Positions 23,576 to 35,440 of a DNA stretch of 64,000 nt are shown here, piece after piece. Positions within the stretch are counted from its first letter, which is position 1; every line of letters starts with the position of its first letter. Below the pieces are notes generated by a model that had not been told where the DNA came from, searched no databases, and worked only from the letters and a program-made list of their open reading frames with translations. Source of the DNA: Ifrita kowaldi. Taxonomy: Eukaryota; Chordata; Aves; Passeriformes; Cinclosomatidae. The position numbers were made by a program, and so were the translations under genes. The stretch lies in contig VZRS01000483.1 of the NCBI GenBank assembly GCA_013398055.1, positions 280,290 to 344,289 of the forward strand, read 5' to 3'.

Positions 23576-24679
23576 TGTTATAAACTGGATTTATGAAGTT
23601 GGCTTTCGTAATTAGCTTTATGAGGGTTTACGGAAATAAGGTCATTCGTATATATAAATTATGTTAAAAAGTTGGTGTTAATTGTTCAAGTTTCTTGTTA
23701 TGTGTTATCATTGTGTGTTAATGAGGTGAGCAGTTAATTGCTCCGGTTACATTTAATGAGTTATAGTTAAATTAGAGTGTATGTTACAATGTTTTGAAAG
23801 GAATGAGAGACTTGTCTTTACAAACAAGCTCTGGGCCTGCTGGTTGATAAATTAGCACTGAGAGATAAAAAGAAACAATGAGAAGGGTTCCACTGATTGA
23901 TGAATGGAAAGAGATTTGTCTCTCCAAACAAACTGTAGGTCTGCTGATAAATGAAATTGGATATTGAGAGATGAGAGAAACAATGGGAAGAACCATAAAT
24001 TCCATAAGAATTAAAATAAAGGGGGGGTTATACATTAGAAGAGAGTCTTAGGTATTAGGAGTTCCCAGAAGTCTGTACCTCTCGAGTACCTAAGCCAGTG
24101 GGGAAAGAGAGAGGGAAATGCGGTCGGGAAATTAAGATAAATAGGAGGCTGCATCCTCCAAAAATTTGAGAGACCCCAGGTGAAATGCACCATGGCCTCT
24201 CCCTTTATTCGAATGAAGTAACAGGACTCCTCTGTCTCCTTGTTGGACATAAACCTCTGGTGTTTGTGGATTAATTTCCCTGACAGTTCCAACTATCGCT
24301 GTAATGTCCTGGTCACAGTGAACAGAGGTTCTTGCCATTATTAAACAGTTAATAACGTTCAATTATCGTGAAATTCTAACATGAAGGGTTATGGACAAAA
24401 TGGCCGACGACGGCTGAGGGGGACGCCAGTCAAGATGAGTTCCCGCCCGATTTCGCCACTGAGTGGGCGGAGATAGGGGCGGGCCGGGAGCCTCAGGCCC
24501 GTGAGGGGATAAGTGTATCTGTGCTCCCTCCTTCACTCTCTGAGGGTATAAAGGTACACCCAGCGCTGCGTGTTTGTATCGTGGGCATCCCAATTGTTGT
24601 TGGTTTTTTTTTTTTTCCCCTTTGTTAATAAATCGTTAAAAATTTTACGCTGCGAAGCGTCGTTCTTCACAAGTTTTCA
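23576..24679 (+). mobile_element. ERV long-terminal-repeat-derived block, possibly composite
   Basis: An AT-rich block starting TGTTATAAACTGGATTTATG stands out sharply from its surroundings. It includes two diverged tandem segments (23801-23890 and 23902-23994), each with a TTTGTCTC-like start, an AAACAA box and an AGAAACAATG end. A segment ending CCCTGACA at 24286 looks like an LTR U5 end. It is followed by a GC-box-rich promoter-like part with TATAAA at 24547 and AATAAA at 24627. From memory this resembles passerine ERVL-type LTRs, unverified. It could be one LTR of about 1.1 kb, or one LTR inserted in another. No retroviral gene body is present and no clean target-site duplication was found. 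Confidence 0.6.
24466..24632 (+). promoter_or_regulatory. LTR-like promoter and poly(A) module
   Basis: GC boxes occur at about 24468-24485 (GGGCGGAGATAGGGGCGGG). TATAAA is at 24547-24552 and AATAAA at 24627-24632. This is the U3-R-U5 arrangement expected of a retroviral LTR, with about 50 bases between the predicted start site and the poly(A) signal. Activity is unknown. Confidence 0.5.
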
Positions 24680-27600
24680 ATGCTTCTAAAAGTCCCCGGC
24701 TGCCACAGAGGGTGGGGAGTATCCACACTTTGCTGCTCCTGCCGCTGCCTGGAATGACCTCGGCAGCCCTGGCAGCACCTCCTGCCCCAGGAGGAGTGGT
24801 GCTGCTCAGGGAACTTTTATGGCCTGTTCCAGGCAGCAATAAAATGTTCTACACCTGGATTTGGGCTGCCCGACTGCTGGAAAATGCTTGGGAAAGGCGC
24901 TGGTGGAACCCTTTAATTATGGTTATTTTGGGGCATCACTACAACAAACCTCAGCTGCATCAAAATAAATGAAGCAACAAATACTGGTGATGCCATTATT
25001 GCTTCGAAGGGGAAACTCTCAAAGGTTTGCTGAGGGCACTGAGCGTTTCCAGAGGCTGAAGGTGGCAAATTGGCTCCACAGTTTTTCCAGGAGAGGAAGC
25101 CCGTGGAGCGAGGCAGGGTTGGACCGGAGCCCTCCCGGCGCAGCTCAGGCGGGGTTTTCTGGCTCCGGCTGCGGCTCCTGCGAGCCAGGCTTTGTCCCCA
25201 TCCTCTCGCTCTGATTCCCGGGCTGTCCCCGGGAGGAACAGGGTGTAAATCACTAATTAACGCCTCCATCCAAGCCCATTTGTGCTGCTTGGACATCTCC
25301 GGCACGGGGTCCCCGGAGAGGGATTCCCTAATCTGTTCTTAATCACCGAGGCTTCAGAACCAGTTAAAAGGCTGTGCCTGCCGCTTGTCCCCCTGCAAAC
25401 ATCAATCACATTCCCTCCGATGCCACGGCCGGGAATTCTGCAGCGCGGGGGAGGCTTTGGAGCACTCGTCCAGCATTCCTGACATCCAGCCCTTTTTCCA
25501 GGGGACATCCAGTGCTGGAAGGGACCTGAGCAGGGGCTGTGCATCCTCACTCCTCCAGAGCCACCTCACAGAGAGGGGCTGGAGAGCCTGAGCATCACCG
25601 GGAGCATCCCAAACCAGGCCTAAAACTCCTTCCCTCTTATGAGAACCAAAGCAAATCTTTCCAAAGTTAGTTATTCTTCCCAAGAGATTCATTTTCAGCC
25701 AAAAAAAGGAGACTTTTAAAGCTGTTTCTGTTGCCAATGTGGAGAGCTCAGTTTGTGTGGATATTGCGATGACACCTTAACAGGCTGCTGCTCATCTCTG
25801 GGATCCGTGGGACTCGGAACACTCTGCTCTTCACATCCCAATTTAGGGGAATTAGTCCTTAATTTGCCCTCATAAATGATGTTTTTTTCTTTAGAAAAAG
25901 GAAATAATTTTGGATGTAATCCTCCTCAAGAGGCAGGGACCTTATTCAGCAGCTTCCTAGGAGGGGGAAGGAGCCCTGGTTGAGTTTGGAAAACCAAACT
26001 GGCTGTTCCCAGCAGTGATGTGGGGACAGAGCACAGCAACAGCTCTTCCTGCTCTGTCCCAACCCAGTGGGAACAGCCAGCCCACCTCCGCTAAATCCCG
26101 AGTTCTGCTTATTCCCTTTCTCCCATTTTTGGGGAAGAAACAGCCCAATCCTGACCATCCCTCAATTTGGGCAGCTGATATCCAGCCCTGCCTTTGCTGG
26201 GAGTTTGATTTTTGCAGTGTGGGAGGGTGTGGTGGTGTTGAAACTCTTCCTATTCCTTCATCACCATTCCATTTATTTAAAAAATAAATAAAAATCCCTG
26301 TGAGCCACAGTGGATTGTTTGATCAGCAGAGAGCTGGCTAGCAAAGGAAAATGGGTGGCTGAGCCCGGTGCAGAATTCTTGGAAATAATTCAGGGATTGC
26401 ACTGGAAGGAAAAGACCCCAGGGCAGATGTGACCAGAGGGGGATGGAATTCAGATTCTGCTCAGTTCTCTCAACAGATGAGGTGTCTCTGAGTGGGTACT
26501 CCAGAAAACAGAGAGGAGCTAAAAATAAAAGTACTGAGCCACCTTTCCCACTGGAAGCTGGTTTCCCTTGGAAGCATTTTATGGGATAAACTGGGAGATA
26601 ACAGCACTGTGTGTGTCAGACAATAACTGACCCTCACTCCCATTACATCCCCAAATGCTTTCATCTCCCAGTTGTTTATAGCCCAGGATAACAAAATCCC
26701 AGAGGATCCAGGGACACCTTTTCAAGCACGAGTGCTGCAGGGAAGGAATCCAGCCCCACATCTCCGGTGCATCCATGGACCTCCTGTTTTACATGGAAAC
26801 TGTGCCTGCAGGCAAAACCTTGGCACCTCTGAGTTTGTTTGACTTCAGAGAGTCCTGGGGCAGCCCAGGATGCACAGGGAGAACCTCTGACACTGAATTC
26901 ACCCTCGGCAGACACAGGTGATAGCATCAGGAGGCTCTGCTGCTGTTAGGGAGCACTGCAATTTCAGGAAATTGTTGCCAAATTGGCTTTTGTGCCTGTT
27001 CATCATCATCAGCCCTTCCACAGAGGGGTCTGGGCACGGGCAGGGATGAGCCTGGGACAGAAGGACAGGATTGGGATGGTTTGGCAGAGCTCTGCAGGAG
27101 GATTTTGCACAGAAGCTGCACATTCTCCACGGAGTTTGGCATGTTCAGCCCTCTCCAACACCTGTGGCATTTCGCAGAGTAGAGAAACAGATGCCAAACT
27201 CATGGATGGCTCCTTTGGATGCTCAGGGAGAGCCAAGGGAAAGCAACCAGCCACAAAACTCCTTCATGAGGATCTTTTTTCTAGGCTGGGAGTGGAAATT
27301 GGGAGAAGCTTTGTGGGATGGGGCTGCCAGAACAAGCTGCATCCATCACCAGCTCCGTTTTTTTCCCTGGAAGAAGGGGCAGCTGTCAATTTATTTCTTT
27401 GTCTCTGCTCCATTAATAGGATCAGGGAAAAAGCCTGGAAACAGTGGGACAAAGTGCCCCTGCACATGGTGATGTACACAGAGATGGAGGATTGATGCTT
27501 GAAGCAGTGGAGGAATTCCAAACATGTTTTCATCTTCTGCATCCTGCCTTTCATGCCTGCAGCAGTGGGAAAAATGTTGTCTTTACACTTCTGCCTGGAA

Positions 27601-30600
27601 AAACAATTAGGAATGTTAATTGCACTGCCCAGGAGGTGGAACAGGGGCTGGCCAGGAAGGAATTTTTCTTTGCTTGTAAACAGGAAGACTCAACCTTTCC
27701 CACCATTCTCCGGGAAGGTATCGGGAGGATTTCAAGGAGCTGGAAAATGGGACTTCAGTGGGAAAAGCAGCACAAGGAAGAAATGAAAATAGGGAGCAAC
27801 AAAGCCAAGGCACCATCGAGGAGCAATCTCTGCTCCTCTCCTGCTGAGGGGAAAAGAAGGATGGAGGCACCTCAGCTGCTCTTTGGAAGTTCCCCAGGAT
27901 TTTCCCAGCACCCAGGAGCACCCAACATTCCCCCCTCTCCCCTAAATTAGAGTTTTCATGGGCAAAAGTTTGTGTTATTCACAAAACTCTGTGTCCTGCT
28001 CATCTCCACTGTTATGGACTGATAGGGATCCCATGGAAAGGGATTTTTGGGGGGGGAAACCCTTCTTTGCTCAGGTTAAAACTCTGAAACCCAGTGTTTC
28101 TCCTCAGATTTTGACATGGTTGTTAAACCTCGAGGATTTCTTACAGAAACACGACTTTTATGGTGAAAAATGCGACAGATTTTCCTGATTTCACGTCTCC
28201 ACCTTCATCCCTCTGCTGAGTGCAGCATGATGCAGGACACTGGGAATGTGAACTCTGCCCCTGCAGGCTCTCAAAGCACCCAAGTTGGGGCTATTGAATT
28301 AATTTACATTTTTTTTCCTGCAGAGTTTCTGTAACCTGTCCCACGATTTTCCCTGCCAACAATTCCCAGTGGAAATATAGATATCAAATATGAGCTCTGG
28401 TTATCTCTGGATGATTTGTGTTTAAAAAAATGGTGAAGCTGAAGGTTTGAGCCTCCTTTTGCATTGCTTTTCAGGTCACTTATCCTCGGCTCTTCCCAGG
28501 ACACAGGGAACTAGGGCACGGCAATTGGATAACACCAAGCAAGTCATTTCCCCTCACTTTGCTTCACTATTCCCATCAGGAAAAGGGGAGAGAGGAATAT
28601 TAACTTCTCCTTGAGGGGATAATGAGCTGGCTGCAGGCTCCTGAGCTGGATAGCCCATGTGTTATTATTTAATATTGGATAAACAAAGTCATTTCCCAAG
28701 GGGCTTTGGGATAACATCGCCTTTAGTGAGTGTTAATTGACTTTTCTGTGAGACACCCAATTTGTGCCTGGATCCCTTCATCAAAACTGCAACAACACGG
28801 CCTAAACCTCCAGCAAATATTTTTAAAAATCAAGTTTCCGTTATGCCCTGCTTGCCAAAAGTGGTGTTTTGTCCCTTTTTGCAGTGATTCAGAGTGTCCG
28901 TTCCCCGTTCTCCCTCCTGGCACTGCCAGCCCCCGGCAGAGCGGTGACGTCCGGGATGTTCTGGAAGCAGCTCTGCCCCCCAGCCCTGCCAAACAGGAAT
29001 TGCTCCCGAGGTGTCCCAGGGACCTGAATCCCATCCAGTGCCGAGGCAGGGCAGGAGCAGAGGATGCTGTGCCACAGCTGAGGTTTGTAAATGGAATCAC
29101 AGCCTGGAGAGGCAGATCCCAAAGGATCAGGGTGCCATATCCCTCCCCTAATTCCCAGAGCCACTGGGAATTGTTGGCAGGGAAAACTGTGGGTCAGGTT
29201 ACATAAATTCTGCAGGAAAAAATTAAAAGGTTTTCAATAGCCCCCGCTCAGGTGCTTGCAGAGCCTGCAGGGGCAGAGCTCACGTTCCCAGTGTCCTGCA
29301 TCGTTCTGCACTCAGCACAGGGATGAAGGTGGAGACCTGAAATCAGGAAAATCTGTCACATTTTGGCTCTGTCACATGACCCACTTTGGGTCATGGATGT
29401 ACTGGATGAAAACAGATGGATGAAGACACATTTCCTGTAGGGATATTCGGCTGTTTTGATGTTCCCCCTCCTGCTTGGAGCAGCCCCAAGCTTTTGGAGG
29501 ATGTCTGGGAGCACCAACCATAGGGATAATATCCAACTGCAGGAAAAAACCCCTGGAAAAGGGCTGTTTATTCAGGGACATGCCCTCATTTGTAACTTCT
29601 GGGCAAGTTCTGATGGCTCCAAGTCCTGGGATTCCAACCAGCACTTCCTGAATAGGGAACAGAGGTGTCCTGGCACCAAGGGGAGCTGCCTGGAAAGGAA
29701 CATCCCTGTGGAGAAACTGAGACTCTTTGTGTGCTCCTGGCACAGCCCCTGGCACAGCCCCCCACAAACCTTGCACTTTTCATGGGGCTTTTTCTTCCCT
29801 TCCTGGCATTCTGAATTTTCTTTCCTTGGGAAGCTCTGGGAAGAGCCTGGTGCCAGCGGTGCTTCCGCCAGATTTAAAGAGGCTTGCTGCCCACAATTCC
29901 TCAATGGAAGAGCAAGAGCCAAGGAAGGGACAGCCTGGAGAAACAGAGGGAGAAATGAGGCACCTCACCCCAAATCCCCTTGGACACTGCCATAGCCAGC
30001 ACGGATTTGGGAACGGCAGCAGCCAAAGGCTGTGAATGCAGCAGATTGGAGGGAGTTGGCTGAAGAGCAGCCCAGGGATCCATCCCATTCCCAGGGAATG
30101 TGGGCTGCTCTCCAGCCCTGCGGGGTGAAGGGCACCGCGCTCGCCCCAGGAAGACGCCAGGCAAGCCACCAAGAGCACGAAAGGAAACAAAACAAAGTCA
30201 TCGGGATTCGTTCGGGACTTCAAAGCTCCGTGCCACGCCCGGGCCGGTTGTTGCTGTTCGGGCCAGGAGCCAGGGCTGGAATGAAGAGGGGAAAAGCTGC
30301 TTTATCTTGTTCTGCTCTAAACCTGTGTCAAATCGAGCACCTGAGAGACAAGAGAGAGGAGCAAGAGTCGGAGCTGTGTCTCCAAACACATCTTAGGGAC
30401 ATCAGACCACGTTAAAAGCTGACCTAGGTGACATTTGTCTTCTGCATCACCTCGATGTTAGCATTTAGCACCCGAACTCATGAAAATTCCAAGTTTCCAG
30501 GCTGCTGAGGCATCCCAGAAAACGCCACCTCACAGCCAGCCTGGAGCTGAACTTAGGGAAGAATTGTTTGGAGGGGAACAGTTGGAAAGCTGCTCTTGCA

Positions 30601-30837
30601 GAAGGGGTTTGTTGACAGAGTAATTGGGAGTCCAGAGTTTGGTAAATATTTAAAAAAAAATATATAAGTCTGACTCATGTTCGCTAATGAGTAAAATTAA
30701 ACTGCTGCCATTATTCCCAGGAGTCTCAAGGGGACTCACATGGAAAACTGCTATGAAAAGTTCATAAATGGTGGCATCACTTATTAATTTTGTTAAAATG
30801 TGTGCCTGCAGAGCAGCACTCAGGAACTGAGTGCTGA
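24680..30837. other. Intergenic DNA, no gene recognised
   Basis: About 6.2 kb with no gene recognised and no CR1 copy noticed. One CpG-retaining candidate element lies at 25240-25440. Short A/T runs such as TTTAAAAAATAAATAAA near 26277 are present. Open frames up to about 190 codons lack domains. Confidence 0.45.
25240..25440. promoter_or_regulatory. Candidate conserved non-coding element
   Basis: CACTAATTAACGCCTCC, TCTTAATCACCGAGGC and CATCAATCACATTCCC combine homeodomain/TALE-like cores with retained CpGs in a block free of repeat signatures. It reads like a developmental enhancer, but this is inference from texture alone. Confidence 0.22.
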
Positions 30838-30950
30838 GGGGTTTTCAGGCAGCCTGCTCCAGTGGAAGGTGCCTGTGGTGGGGGCTGGAAGGAGCTGACC
30901 TTTAAGGACCCTTCCAACCCAAACCATCTTGGGATTCTGGGATTCCAGGA
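30838..30950 (+). repeat. CR1 LINE fragment, short 3' end
   Basis: CAGCCTGCTCCAGTGGAAGG followed by TTTAAGGACCCTTCCAACCC and AAACCATCTTGGGATTCTGG is a truncated CR1 tail. The block between has an internal deletion relative to the full tail. Confidence 0.82.
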
Positions 30951-32727
30951 ACCAGCCAGCAGAGGAGCCCAGCAGAGGCGAAGGCAGCGCTTCTTGCCAC
31001 GGCCCTGCCGTTTGCCACATGTGGGATGTCAACACCCAGATGATGAGCAGCAACTTGTTGGGATGCTGTGACTTGTCCTTGTGCCTTGGGTCTCCAAAAT
31101 CATCACTTTGGGCTGTGGGAGCAGTGGAAGATGTGGCTGCTCCCAGCTCCACGTCCACCTTGGTGTGGTTTGGGGCTGTGGGGTTGATGGAGCCTCCTCT
31201 TGTGCTGTGATTCATCACCTGCAGCCGGGGTTGTGTCACCCCAAGTGCTGTGGCAGCGTGGGGCTGACTCTGCCTCCTGCTCTGTGCAGCTTTGGGCATC
31301 ACAAAATAAATGTATATCGAGTTCTTGGTGTCCAAAAAAAGGGCTGTGAAGGTGCTGAAAGCCCAGCCCGGAGTGCAGCCTCCTCTGACCCCAACTTATC
31401 CCCCAGAGCAGTGGGGTGTGGAGTTGGGGTCCAGGCTCTGACTCTCAGCCCTGCCAGTCTGAGGTGCAGCTTCTCCAGGGGAGGCGGCAACCCCTGAAAT
31501 CAGCCCTGAAATGAGCCCAGCCCGTGCTTGGGTTGCTCATGACTCAGAGGTGTGAATAAATGTGAGAACACTCTGCAGCACTGCTGCTCTGATGGGAACA
31601 CTCCCTCTTTCACACGCTTTGGAGGTGATTTTTTTAAAAAAATAAAATCTAAAGGAGCAGAATATGAGCAACAGCCAAGGAATTTATTTGCCCATGTGCT
31701 TCCTACCTCTCTTTCACACCTCTGTTCTCCTGCAGCTTTGCCCACGGTGCAGATCTGGGTGGAGTGGAGGGAATAAAGGTAATTTTCTTCGTGGGAATCT
31801 GTGTTTTTTCACATGTGGTGGCTGCACTTGCACACTTTGCTCAGTGAGGAAGGAAGGCAGAGCTCGGGGGGGGAGTGGCAAGAAGAAAAAAGCGGGTGAA
31901 TGTTTCTGAAGCAGCATCTTCTCAGAGGAAAAGGTTGCAGAGATCTTGGCTAAATATTCCTGGGACAAGGACACGTGTCTGTAAATGGAACTGGGCTTTA
32001 GAGGGAAATGATTATGGGATAGAGGGAAAACATGGCAAAACAGGAGTGGGGTGGGTGCAAGAGGTGATGGAGGGAGCCTGGGAAAGGATGACCATGGAAA
32101 AACACTGCCTGGAACACTCATCAGGTGCCTCACCCAGGTGAAAAACCAGCTCCAGAAGGGAGTTTGGGTTCCTGATGTCCCCCAAGAGAGGCTGGGTGTG
32201 TCTGGTGCCCGGACTGGCAACGGGTTCTTATTTATGCAAATCCCCCCAGCAGTGGCATCTCTTTGCCAGCTGCCAGGGTGAAATCCTTGTGTTCTCAAGG
32301 CCTCACACGTGGAACATCAAAAGCAAGAGCAAGGACTCTCCAAGCTACATCCAGGCTGGCAGAAACCAGTCCCTGTGTGAGCACAGAGAAAAGGCTGTGC
32401 ACTGGTATCTGGGTGGAGCTGGGTTTGGGGATTAGCTGAGATCAGCTCCAGCGAATGACTCCAGGGCAGCAGGAGCTGATTCTGTGACTGGGACCTGTGA
32501 GAACCAGCTGGGAGTGACTGAGCCAGGCGGGATCCCTTTGGAAACCATCACACCTCACTTCCCTGCAGTGCCGTGCAAAAGGCTGGAAGCAAAACTGTCC
32601 AGCTGAGGTGTCATCCTCGTCTTTCATCAACCAGACCAACTGCTCTCATTTTTTACCCAAAATAGAGCATGGGAATGATCTTGGGAGCACCTGTGATGTT
32701 TTTATCCAAGGCTATGGGAGAGCACAA
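30951..32727. other. Intergenic DNA, no gene recognised
   Basis: No recognisable gene in about 1.8 kb. Several poly-A/T runs occur (for example TTTTTTTAAAAAAATAAAAT near 31629-31648). Open frames on both strands have no domain signature. Confidence 0.5.
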
Positions 32728-33093
32728 CAGCCTGGAGCAAAGGAGGCTCAGGGGGGACCTTGTGGCTCTGCACAACTCCCTGACAGGAGGGGGCAGCCGG
32801 GGGGGGGTCGGGCTCTGCTCCCAGGAACGGGGACAGGAGGAGCGGGAACGGCCTCAGGCTGGGCCAGGGGAGGCTCAGGGTGGACATCAGCAGGAATTTC
32901 CCCATGGAAAGGGTGCTCAGGCCTTGGCAGGGGCTGCCCAGGGAGGGTTGGAGTGCCCATCCCTGGAGGTGTCCAAGGAAGGGCTGGAGGTGGCACTGAG
33001 TGCTCTGGGCTGGGGACAAGGTGGGGATGGGGCACAGGCTGGACTCGATGGGCTTGGAGATCTTTTCCAACCTAAATGATTGTGGAATTCTGG
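32728..33093 (+). repeat. CR1 LINE fragment, young GC-rich subtype
   Basis: It begins ACAGCCTGGAGCAAAGGAGG and runs through GGGGGACCTTGTGGCTCTG and ACTCGATGGGCTTGGAGATC to TTTTCCAACCTAAATGATTG. It differs from the copy at 12363-12728 at only about a dozen visible positions over some 350 bases. This points to recent activity of this CR1 lineage. Confidence 0.9.
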
Positions 33094-34344
33094 GAAGTGC
33101 CACTTTTGGGTGCCACTGAGCCTGTGCTGACAGTGGGATAAGAGACAGAGCAGGCACTGGAAGGTTCTGTAAGTCTTTGGAGACACCAGTGAGAAGAAGG
33201 CCAGAGAAACACAATAATTGGGAATAAATGGAAATAAATGGGAAGGTTCGAGCTGCTGACACATGAAGGGAAATGGAAGTGGCACAAATTAGGTGGTGAC
33301 TAATGGGACACTGCAAACAGAGGGACGGTCACACACCAGCGAGGAAAGGAAAGCAATTAGGGGGATAGTTAAGAGAAATGGAATGACTAATTGAAGGAAA
33401 GTGTCACTGAATGTCAGGAAATAATTTCTAAGTGGGAGCAGCTCAGGGCTGTGGAACAAGCTTGAAACGAGAGATTTCCTGAGCTGTTCAACCCTGAGTC
33501 AAACACTCAGAATCCACCACGGACCTGGCAACAGCCCAGGCCTGAGCTGCTTCCATCGGAGCCTCTGTTCTTGTCACAGTTGTTTTAAAAACAAAAATGA
33601 TGTTCAAGTCCATAAAACACAGCTAAATTTCCACTCAGCCTTCGCCACAGAAATCCTTCATTCCTTGAAACTCCTGGTCAGGCACAGACCTTTGGTCCCA
33701 TAAAACAGCCACGGAAAGATCTCCAACACTGATTGAACATGTTTGCCTCGAACCCTTCCTTCTCCTGAAGTTCACAAAAAGCCAAACAACCTCAAATCCT
33801 GATTTTATCTTTATTGTCCGCCCTGGAAGGTGCAATCATTTTCTGATTCATTTACTCCTGTGGCCAGTGCCAGCTCGATCCCTGGAATTGCCTGTCTGGG
33901 AAGCTGCTGCCTGCCTGGGACGGGTGCTCTGGTGTTTTCCAGCTCAGATGGAGCTGATTTCCACTTGCCATTCCTTTCTCAACATCCCCTGTGCCATGGG
34001 AATAGGAAAAGAGGTGGAGTCCCAACAAAACTTGTGGAATTCTGAGCTCCAGGGGAAGGGAATCCCAGAATTGGTCATAAACTCCTGGCACAGGGAGTTG
34101 AGTTGATCCGGAGTTTGATATCAAGAGATAAGCAGCACTTCCAGATCTGTGCTGCCATCCCTGATGAACACAGGGCTGCTCTGCAAATCTGGGCTGGTTC
34201 CTGAAGTTTGCCAGGAGTTCCCACTGTCTCAGACCCCACTGGCAGGGAAATTCCCTGCAAATTCAGCCCATCCTTGTTTTCCTTGCTGTGTCCCACATCA
34301 CAGCTTCTTTGTGACCATGGAAAACCGGATGTCGCACTCTGGGC

Positions 34345-34418
34345 TGATGACAAGATGGGGATCAGGCGCAGATTGGACTGGATGATCCTGGATTCCAGCC
34401 TCAATAATTCTGGGGTCC
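34345..34418 (+). repeat. Possible CR1 tail remnant
   Basis: CAAGATGGGGATCAGGCGC, TTGGACTGGATGATCCTGG and CCAGCCTCAATAATTCTGG follow the order of the CR1 tail (GGACTnGATGATCTT, TTCCAACCTCAATGATTCT). The fragment is short and diverged. Confidence 0.5.
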
Positions 34419-35432
34419 TGAAAGATTTCTGGTATTGTTTTGAGATCCTGGAGCGGGAAGCTTTCCTGAATGGAATTTCCTTCCCAGCCTGCGGAATCCC
34501 GCTGCCTGTGGGATGTTGAAATTCCTGTGGTGACTTCGGAGCAGTGCTAAAGGCTGACTGAGAAATGCCCCACGCAGAGGTGTCACTGCAGGGCTGATTT
34601 ACACCATAATGTGAATTTCCCAATGCTGGAAATTGGGAACACAACTCAGCAGTGAGGAGAGAGGCTCCCTGGGGAGGGAGTGTGAGGCAGGCACAGGGCT
34701 TGGACAATTATCCAGGGACGATTCCCACCACACTCCAGTGAACTCTGCTCTGCTCACCACGAGCAAGAGGCAATTAATATTCCAGGTGTTGCAATGCTGG
34801 CGATGCTGTGGCTAGTGGGAAAACACCCAGGAAGTGATGGGAATTTGCAGGTTTGGGCCGTGAATCCAAACGTTTCTGGTGTGGGCGTCCAGGTCTGGTC
34901 ATGAATATCAGCCTGACAGCGCACACATGGTGACATGGCCTTGGCATCATTTAATGCCAACACGCACAAATGTCATATTCTGATTGTAATTAACGAGTTC
35001 TAATTGGGATCTCATCCAAAAAATTCTGCCAGGATGAATTTTATTTGCATGGACTTTCTGCTCATTCTTTCAATGCCAAAACCCACTGGATATTGCCCAA
35101 ACCCATTTGAAATTAAGAAACGTTTTAAAAATTCTGCTTCGTTGCTGCATTACTTGGTCTCCAGGATCTACAGAAGTTTCTGCTTTAAAGATGTGAAGGA
35201 ATTTCTTCCTGACTTTTCCAAAGCACTTTATCTCCAGGCACACAAGTGGGAACGTGGCAGTGAAGTGTTCTGGGTCTGTTCCCAGCAGTGACCCCACTCT
35301 TAAACAATCCACTCCCAACCGTTCCCCTGATCCAGTGTTCCCACCTGGCCAGGGTGTTGATAAGGCAGGAGGCTGGGATGATGAATTGATGGAGGTTTCC
35401 CTGTGGAATCAGACCATGCCATGATGGATTCC

Positions 35433-35440
35433 TGACGTCA
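35433..35440. promoter_or_regulatory. Consensus CRE palindrome TGACGTCA
   Basis: The second exact full CRE in the window, 12.5 kb upstream of ADRB2. It is the nearer of the two and therefore the more plausible distal site, but this is a motif match only. Confidence 0.28.

Noticed and set aside
24035..24362. Two overlapping minus-strand frames inside the LTR-like block
   Set aside because: They lie antisense within the LTR-derived DNA and show no retroviral domain. The LTR explanation accounts for the sequence.
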